This document shows, in pieces, positions 58,921 to 64,000 of a stretch of 64,000 bases of DNA (the stretch's first letter is position 1; each line of letters begins with the position of its first letter). Location of the stretch: assembly GCA_016182605.1 (NCBI GenBank), contig JACPGE010000069.1, positions 145,575 to 209,574 of the forward strand. Reading direction: 5' to 3'. Origin of the DNA: Candidatus Hydrogenedentota bacterium. Lineage in GTDB: Bacteria; Hydrogenedentota; Hydrogenedentia; Hydrogenedentales; JAEUWI01. Made by a program: the position numbers and the translations under genes. The notes beneath the pieces were generated by a model. It was not told where the DNA came from. It was given only the letters and a program-made list of their open reading frames with translations, and searched no databases.

Positions 58921-60003
58921 TCAGCCCACCACAGCAACGCGCAGGCTGTTGATGCGCGGCAGCGTGCATGGGATGGCCTGCCACGAATCACCATTGTTGC
59001 GGCTGTAATAAATTTGCCCGGACGACGTGCCAAAGTAGACGCCGGTCTCGTCGAGCGAATCGGTGGTGAGGGCCTGTCGCATCACGCCGGCCCAGGTCTT
59101 GTCCGGCAATCCCTTGCGCAACGCCTGCCACGATTTCCCGGCATCCGTGCTGCGGTGTATGGCCAGCTTGCCGTCGATGGCCATCCGGAACTCGTCGCTC
59201 TCCTGAAGGGCGATGAACAGCGTGTCCGGTTGGCGCGGGCTGAGCGCAATCGGAAAACCAAAGGTGCTTGGCAGCCCGTTCTCGATCCGCCCCCACGAAT
59301 CGCCGCCGTCCGTGCTGGCGTAGACGCCGCGGTGATTCTGCTGGAAAAGCCGGTTCGGATCAGCCGGGTCCTGCACCATGGAATGCACACACGATCCAAC
59401 GCACTTGTGCTTCTGCCCTTCAATGATTATCTCAAGCCCGTCGTTCTTCTCTTTCCACGTACTCCCGCCATCGTCACTGCGGAACACCCCCACGGCGGAA
59501 ATGGCCGCCCACAGGCGCTTCGGGTTGTCCTTGTCCCAGAGTATCGTGTGACAGCAGAGCCCGCCAAATCCGGGCATCCATTCCTCGCGGGTCCCGTGGT
59601 GCGACAGCCCCGGCAACTCCGCCCAGTTTTTGCCGCGATCGTGACTGACAAAAATGCCCGCCTCCGCCACGCCCGCATACAGCGTCTCCGGTTGTGACGG
59701 CGGCCCCGGCACCACACACCAGATGTCCTTCATCTTGGAGGGGTCGCCCTCCGCATAGGTGGGGTTCGACTCCGCCATGGTCCATTCGTGGCCAAAGTCA
59801 TGGGAGTACTGAATCGTCGCGCCATACACGTAGTGGCCGAGCGCCGCATAGAGGGCCGGTTCCAGTCGCTGGTCCATTTGCACGTCGAAAACGTTCCACC
59901 CCTTGTGAAGCGGCCCCTCTATGTGCCACACCTCCCGCGCCTCGTCGGAATAAAACAGAAAGGCGCCTTTCTGGGTGCCCGCCATCAAGATTACCCTGCT
60001 CAT
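58921..60003 (-). CDS. BNR-repeat (sialidase-like / VPS10-like) beta-propeller protein
   Basis: 360 residues from ATG 60003 with AAGGAG 7 nt upstream; the long N-terminal extension of the open frame is not real. Six BNR/Asp-box repeats of the form S-x-D-x-G-x-x-W are visible: 'SHDFGHEW', 'SHDRGKNW', 'SDDGGSTW', 'STDGGDSW', 'STDAGKSW' and a last degenerate 'SRNNGDSW'. No signal peptide, so it is likely cytoplasmic. Sialidase catalytic residues are not apparent; this group is often called exo-alpha-sialidase or photosystem II stability factor-like by propeller similarity only. Two cysteine clusters ('GLCCHTI', 'HKCVGSCVH') may bind a metal. Paired with a MoaD-like gene. Confidence 0.82.
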   Translation of the reverse strand: MSRVILMAGTQKGAFLFYSDEAREVWHIEGPLHKGWNVFDVQMDQRLEPALYAALGHYVYGATIQYSHDFGHEWTMAESNPTYAEGDPSKMKDIWCVVPGPPSQPETLYAGVAEAGIFVSHDRGKNWAELPGLSHHGTREEWMPGFGGLCCHTILWDKDNPKRLWAAISAVGVFRSDDGGSTWKEKNDGLEIIIEGQKHKCVGSCVHSMVQDPADPNRLFQQNHRGVYASTDGGDSWGRIENGLPSTFGFPIALSPRQPDTLFIALQESDEFRMAIDGKLAIHRSTDAGKSWQALRKGLPDKTWAGVMRQALTTDSLDETGVYFGTSSGQIYYSRNNGDSWQAIPCTLPRINSLRVAVVG

Positions 60004-60212
60004 GGCATGCTCCTTCGCTCGATTGCCACTGTTCACCGCACGACAGTGAGTTGCTATGATAGCCCGAAAAAGACCGTGCGGCAAGAGCCACTTTTTGCCA
60101 GCCTGCCCGGGCACGCCTCGCCCGGAAATCCGCCTGAAACCGCATTTCCGCACCCGCAGCCCATTTTTCCGCCGTGTGGTATACTTTTCCGTAGTGTCTC
60201 GTGGTGAGATTG

Positions 60213-60261
60213 GGGAGGCGCCAGGCGCAGCGCGCCCTGCGTTGCGGCATGCGAGCCTCCC
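60213..60261. other. Structured segment in a divergent intergenic region
   Basis: TTGGGGAGGC (60210-60219) can pair with GCCTCCCAA (60255-60263) with one bulge, and an inner CGCAG/CTGCG stem lies in the loop. It is 60-110 nt upstream of the gene at 60324 and might be a leader structure. No known riboswitch core was recognised in 60004-60323. Confidence 0.3.
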
Positions 60262-60323
60262 AAGTGTAGTCTGGACGTCTGCGCGCCGTCTCCCGCCAGC
60301 GCCCATCGTGTGCAGGTCGTAGT

Positions 60324-61142
60324 ATGGGAATCTCGGAATTCATCAAGACCGATCCGGCTGCCGCGTTCAGTGGAATGATCCACGAATGCGGCATGGCGTC
60401 GCGCTATCGAAGAATCTTCTCGCCGAAGGAGCGCGCCTTCATCGAAGAAAATCAGGGTGACTTCCCCTTTACCCGTGGCAACTACTTCGCCACACGCCCC
60501 GAAGACTACGATGTGCTCGTGGACTTGCTCCACTTTTCAGCACGATTCGATGGTGACGCCCGCGCCCAGTACGTCAATGTGCGCCTTCAATCCCTCGGCA
60601 TGCAGTACCTCATCGCCATCAGCGATTGGCGCCGCTTCCACAACCTCATGCAAACCCTCATTCCCGCCGCGTACCGGCTGCGCGAGCACCGTAAATTTGC
60701 GCTGCCCTTCGCCAAGCGCCTCTGCAAGCGCCACATCGAATACACCCCAATGATTCTCCAGGCCGCGGCAAACGTGAGCGAACTCCCGGCCCACTACGGC
60801 TACGAATACTACATGCGCATGCTGGAGGAGCACAGCCGCTTTCCCCGCGCGATCCAGTGCTGCGATCAGGCCCAGAAAGAAGGCTGGCAAGGCAGTTGGG
60901 ACAAACACCGCGAGCGCCTCTTGCAAAAACAGGCCGGCGTGGCCGCCGAAGAAGTGCAGCCCGGAACGGGCGATCGGCTGCCCAAACTGAAGGACAGTCT
61001 CATTCGGGTGCGCTGTCCCGAGTGCGGCTTCAAGATGAAGGTGCCCCGGAATTACAGCAAGACCGAAGCCCTTTGCATCCAGTGTGGCGCGCATTTCAAC
61101 CTCATCGAAACGCAGATTGCCGATGGCCGTGCTCCCGCCTGA
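60324..61142 (+). CDS. Unknown protein with C-terminal zinc ribbon
   Basis: 272 residues, without signal peptide. Residues 1-200 are mostly helical ('FRFxKxxRxF'-like basic helices such as 'YRLREHRKFALPFAKRLCKR') and not assigned to a family. The C-terminus has a zinc-ribbon of the 'RVRCPECGFKMKVPRNYSKT' type followed by 'ALCIQCGAHFNL', with two C-x-x-C pairs 20-odd residues apart, similar to zinc-ribbon tails of MJ0042 type. Its end overlaps the methyltransferase start by 20 nt, so the two are coupled. Confidence 0.6.
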   Translation: MGISEFIKTDPAAAFSGMIHECGMASRYRRIFSPKERAFIEENQGDFPFTRGNYFATRPEDYDVLVDLLHFSARFDGDARAQYVNVRLQSLGMQYLIAISDWRRFHNLMQTLIPAAYRLREHRKFALPFAKRLCKRHIEYTPMILQAAANVSELPAHYGYEYYMRMLEEHSRFPRAIQCCDQAQKEGWQGSWDKHRERLLQKQAGVAAEEVQPGTGDRLPKLKDSLIRVRCPECGFKMKVPRNYSKTEALCIQCGAHFNLIETQIADGRAPA

Positions 61143-61737
61143 ACCCGCGCAAGAACAGCGCACCAGCCTCCTGCTCCAGGCCGCCCGCAATTTCATCGCC
61201 GAATGCATGCAGCCCGGAGACTTCGCCATCGACGCCACCGTGGGCAATGGCCACGACACCGTCTTCCTCGCACACTGTGCCGGACCGCAAGGCAGGGTAT
61301 TCGGGTTCGATATCCAGGCCGGGGCCCTCTCCGCCGCACAAGCGCGCCTGATGGGCGCGGGGCTGTCCGGAAGGGTGGCCCTATACCATGCCGGTCACGA
61401 GCGCCTGGACGCCTTGCTTCCGCCCGAAGCGCGCCAGACCATCCGTGCAGCCATGTTCAACCTCGGCTATCTGCCCGGCGGGGACCACGGCATCACCACT
61501 CGGGGCGCAAACACCGTCGACGCGCTCACGCAAGTGCTCGCCCATCTCGTTCCGGGCGGGCGCGTCTCTGCCGTGATCTATACCGGCCACGCCGGAGGTG
61601 AAGAAGAAGGCGCCGCGGTCACCGGCTGGGTGGCCGGGCTGGACCGGCGCGCCTGCCAGGCGCTGCACACCCGCCTGCTGAACCAGGGCGCCAGCGCACC
61701 ACAATTGCTGCTGATAGAGCGGAGATGCCCGGGCTAA
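61123..61737 (+). CDS. MnmM/YtqB-like class I SAM methyltransferase
   Basis: 204 residues from ATG 61123, overlapping the previous gene by 20 nt. SAM-binding motif 'AIDATVGNGHDTVFLA' at about residue 36 and 'GRVFGFDIQAGAL' (motif II acidic residue) are followed by the family signature 'AAMFNLGYLPGGDHGITT' and 'NTVDALTQVLAHLVPGGRVS', as in the rRNA_methylase (YtqB) family. In B. subtilis this enzyme, MnmM, methylates the aminomethyl group of 2-thiouridine derivatives in tRNA. The role here by homology pattern. Confidence 0.82.
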   Translation: MAVLPPEPAQEQRTSLLLQAARNFIAECMQPGDFAIDATVGNGHDTVFLAHCAGPQGRVFGFDIQAGALSAAQARLMGAGLSGRVALYHAGHERLDALLPPEARQTIRAAMFNLGYLPGGDHGITTRGANTVDALTQVLAHLVPGGRVSAVIYTGHAGGEEEGAAVTGWVAGLDRRACQALHTRLLNQGASAPQLLLIERRCPG

Positions 61738-61744
61738 ATCCAAG

Positions 61745-63244
61745 TTAACCCACCGGCCCTGCCGGCGGGCGCTGATTGGAATAGTCCGGGAAGTGCGCCT
61801 TCATGCACTCCGGGCAAATGCCGTGCGTGAAGTCCGCATCCGTATGCTCCCGGATATAGTTCTCGACCGAATTCCAGTAACCCTTGTCGTCGCGGATGTT
61901 TTTGCAGTGGCTGCAGATCGGCAGCAGTCCACTCAGCGCGTTCACTTCGCGAAGGGCGCTCCGCAATTCGGTCGTGCGTTCCTTTACCTCGCTCTCGAGG
62001 TCCCGGCGGATCTCCAATTGCTGCTTCCGGATGCGGCCTGTCAACTCAAAGGACCAGAACAGCATCGCCGCGAGGAAGACGCCCGCGAAAACTTGTCCGT
62101 TCAAGAGCCGGGAGGATACGAGTCCCATGCCCGCCACGACGGTCAATATGCCCATGAGCATCGCGAAGCCCCAAGTCACGAGCAAATACCAGCCCGCGCG
62201 CTGCCGGCAATAGATGGCAATGGCAACCAGCGTCAGCCCCGTGAAGGGCCCGAGTATGCCCGCCACACGCATCAGTTGCGTCCGGAGCAAGCCATCCGTC
62301 AACGCGGCATAGAGGAGGCTCACGAAGCAGAACGCCGCTATGCCATAGGCAACCCAGCTCGCGCGCTTCGCGAAGCGCCAGGCTTCCAGATAGAAGACCA
62401 CAAAGACCACACCGAATCCGCTGATAAGAAAGGTGGGAATCGAGATGGAGCGCTCCGCATACCAGGGCCAGTCTGGCCAGAGCAGCATGGATCCTGTGCC
62501 GTTCATGGCCACAAAGAACAACCCGAAGGTTGCGACCAGAATGGCAATGAACAGATAGACCAGCCGGCGCAACACAACGTAGATGCAAAGGTGATACAAC
62601 GCGAATGCAAAGAATACGCCCGCCAGCACGAGATCCGGATAAAGCTCCAGGGCGGCGTGGCGATCGAAGCCCCGGTGCGTCCAAAGCCGCGCGCTTACCC
62701 GCATGTCTCCCGTGTTGGCCACACGCACATACACGTCCCGTTCCGTGCCGGGCGGCACTTGGAGCATGAATGCCGGCGAAGGAAAGTAGTATTCACGCTC
62801 AAAGAACGGATTTGCCGTGCCCGCCCGCTTGTGAATCGTGGTGCGCCCGTTGGGATCGTAGAAATCCGCCTCAAGCAGGCGTGGATTCTGTATCTCCAGA
62901 ACAAAGTGCTCGTCCCGGATTTCATTCCGCAGCGTGAACCGCAGCCACACCGCCCCCTGCATCGACCCCAGATAGAGTTCGTCCCCCACGACCTTCTCAA
63001 CCGCCCCCGCGGCAAATCGAGCGCGAGCCTCTTCAAAACCGAGCGCTGACGTATGATCCACCAGAAACTGCGCGCCGTCAAGCAGAGGAAGGGGCGTTTG
63101 CGGGACCTCAAAACGGATGGGCGTCCCCCAACTGCCTATGCTCATCCAAATCACAATCAGGAAGAGACATGCAGTCCGTTTGGGGCGCGGCACACGGGAA
63201 ATCCTCCCGGCCTTCTCCCCGGAACCAAAGTCGGGCTCGCCCAA
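61745..63244 (-). CDS. 7TMR-DISM sensor protein with a Cys-rich C-terminal box but no output domain
   Basis: 499 residues; TTG 63244 with AGGAGAG 7 nt upstream. After a signal segment ('TACLFLIVIWMSIGSWG', about 25-41) comes an extracytoplasmic beta-domain of DISM type ('GAVWLRFTLRNEIRDEHFVL', 'NPRLLEADFYDPNG'), seven membrane helices (about 205-400) and a coiled coil ('KQQLEIRRDLESEVKERTTE'). The end has 'LSGLLPICSHCKNIRDDKGY' and 'HTDADFTHGICPECMKAHFP', a box that usually closes PAS/GGDEF or histidine kinase proteins ('LLPICAWCKKIRDDEGYW'). The kinase or cyclase domain itself is missing. The four Cys may bind a metal. Confidence 0.82.
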   Translation of the reverse strand: MGEPDFGSGEKAGRISRVPRPKRTACLFLIVIWMSIGSWGTPIRFEVPQTPLPLLDGAQFLVDHTSALGFEEARARFAAGAVEKVVGDELYLGSMQGAVWLRFTLRNEIRDEHFVLEIQNPRLLEADFYDPNGRTTIHKRAGTANPFFEREYYFPSPAFMLQVPPGTERDVYVRVANTGDMRVSARLWTHRGFDRHAALELYPDLVLAGVFFAFALYHLCIYVVLRRLVYLFIAILVATFGLFFVAMNGTGSMLLWPDWPWYAERSISIPTFLISGFGVVFVVFYLEAWRFAKRASWVAYGIAAFCFVSLLYAALTDGLLRTQLMRVAGILGPFTGLTLVAIAIYCRQRAGWYLLVTWGFAMLMGILTVVAGMGLVSSRLLNGQVFAGVFLAAMLFWSFELTGRIRKQQLEIRRDLESEVKERTTELRSALREVNALSGLLPICSHCKNIRDDKGYWNSVENYIREHTDADFTHGICPECMKAHFPDYSNQRPPAGPVG

Positions 63245-63336
63245 GCAGGTCTCTCCTCAGCGTTGCGGCTTGAAATGCACCCCGCAATCATAGCAGAGCC
63301 GGGTTCCATTGTGCGCACCGGCAAAAAACTTCCCCT

Positions 63337-63804
63337 CTATCGGCAATAGAGCTTGCCGTGCTTTTCAAGATACCGCTGATGATACTCTTCGCCGCGATGG
63401 AATACCGTAAACGGCACTATCTCGGTGACGATGGGGTTGCGATACTGCCCTGACGCGCCGAGCGCCGCCTTGGAACGTTCCGCAGTTTCCCGCTGCGCCT
63501 CCGAATGGTACAGGACGATCGAACGGTACTGGCTGCCCACATCGGGCCCCTGTCGATCCTTCGTCGTGGGATCGTGGATCTGCCACAACACCTCCAACAG
63601 CGCCTCAAAGGAGGTCTCCGCAGGATCGAAGGTGATTTGCACCACCTCGGCGTGGCCCGTCGCACCGGAACACACCAGCTTGTAACTCGGGTCCGCAACG
63701 TGGCCGCCCGCATAGCCTACTTCCACTTCCTCCACGCCCCGCACTTGCCGGAATGCGGCTTCCACCCCCCAAAAACATCCCGCCCCCAATGTGGCCTTTT
63801 CCAT
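63337..63804 (-). CDS. msrA: Peptide methionine (S)-S-oxide reductase MsrA
   Basis: 155 residues. It starts with 'EKATLGAGCFWGVEAAFRQV', the catalytic GCFWG box, followed by 'GVEEVEVGYAGGHVADPSYK', 'GHAEVVQITFDP' and 'QYRSIVLYHSEAQR', all MsrA signatures. The length is standard for the short form without MsrB fusion. It repairs oxidised methionine. A resolving Cys may be the one in 'KLYCR' at the very end. 92 nt upstream of the preceding receptor gene's start in the same orientation. The last 195 nt of the window hold no supported gene. Confidence 0.95.
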   Translation of the reverse strand: MEKATLGAGCFWGVEAAFRQVRGVEEVEVGYAGGHVADPSYKLVCSGATGHAEVVQITFDPAETSFEALLEVLWQIHDPTTKDRQGPDVGSQYRSIVLYHSEAQRETAERSKAALGASGQYRNPIVTEIVPFTVFHRGEEYHQRYLEKHGKLYCR

Positions 63805-64000
63805 GGGTATTCCTCCTGCACTGCGCGGTCCTGCCCGTAATTGGGAACCTCTGTCTTAGCCCGAAGTTCCAGCGCGAATTTAAGGCTAACCACTTCTGGC
63901 GCAATCGCTTAGGCAAATTTCAAATGCGTGGTTACTGGGTACGTGTGTCTACGGTTTGAGTCCGAGCAATCCGAAGACGTGTGCCTGGAAGGGCGTCGCT

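Noticed and set aside
63949..64000. C-terminal end of a minus-strand gene entering from the right edge
   Set aside because: A frame ending in FGLLGLKP and a stop at 63949-63951 is visible, but only 16 codons are present and nothing supports it as coding.

Overview
The window comes from a GC-rich, Gram-negative, free-living bacterium. Lipoprotein signal peptides, a Wza-like exporter, a T2SS/type IV-type pseudopilin cluster, an exosortase/PEP-CTERM system, multihaem cytochromes, Gly-Glu (GE) dipeptide linkers with EF-hand-like repeats and a DUF1559-like pseudopilin all point towards the PVC/Planctomycetes-Hydrogenedentota neighbourhood. That placement is inference; there is no rRNA gene here. 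I saw no tRNA, rRNA, CRISPR array or intact insertion sequence.

Layout. 1-2.7 kb: end of a pseudopilus operon (GspF-like, PilV/PilW/PilX-like minor pseudopilins, DUF1559-like protein), convergent with a CBM9-like secreted protein. 3.5-19.95 kb: a complete exosortase / exopolysaccharide locus. One minus-strand operon holds a large membrane-anchored TPR protein, exosortase, EpsI-like protein and TPR lipoprotein, closed by a strong terminator. A second holds a receiver-less sigma-54 activator, a Wza-like exporter and a Wzz-kinase fusion. On the plus strand follow a degenerate GGDEF protein, an SGNH hydrolase and a PEP-CTERM protein. Four -24/-12 (sigma-54) promoter candidates lie in front of the activator, the exosortase operon, the GGDEF-like gene and the PEP-CTERM gene, so the whole locus looks like one RpoN regulon run by its own activator. 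This is the most interesting system in the window.

20-24.5 kb: YwiC-like and DUF3592-like membrane proteins, RraA, a SPASM radical-SAM enzyme. 24.5-29 kb: two secreted proteins with GE linkers and EF-hand pairs; one is split by a 2-nt irregularity inside a 41-unit hexanucleotide array. 29-36 kb: a Tat-type amidohydrolase-2 protein, a hexahaem cytochrome, a small acidic protein, a haem/copper-monooxygenase-like protein, a three-repeat secreted protein and glutaryl-CoA dehydrogenase. 36-40 kb: pentapeptide-repeat protein and a Cfa / two-glycosyltransferase operon. 40.3-46 kb: CIRCE-controlled hrcA-grpE-dnaK-dnaJ, then a 7Fe ferredoxin. 46-51 kb: small membrane protein, sodium/solute symporter and M1 aminopeptidase operon. 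51-55 kb: thiG and thiH separated by tandem repeats, then a repeat-rich island with an orphan membrane protein and a Phd-type antitoxin whose toxin is reduced to a stub. 55-64 kb: SUMF1-like surface protein, ABM protein with a lipase, a possible small RNA, a MoaD/ThiS-like protein paired with a BNR-repeat protein, a zinc-ribbon protein with an MnmM-like methyltransferase, a 7TMR-DISM receptor and MsrA.

Functions are read from motifs and remembered family features; no database search was run. Start codons were moved to in-frame starts with a Shine-Dalgarno sequence or a signal peptide where the longest frame began in implausible sequence.
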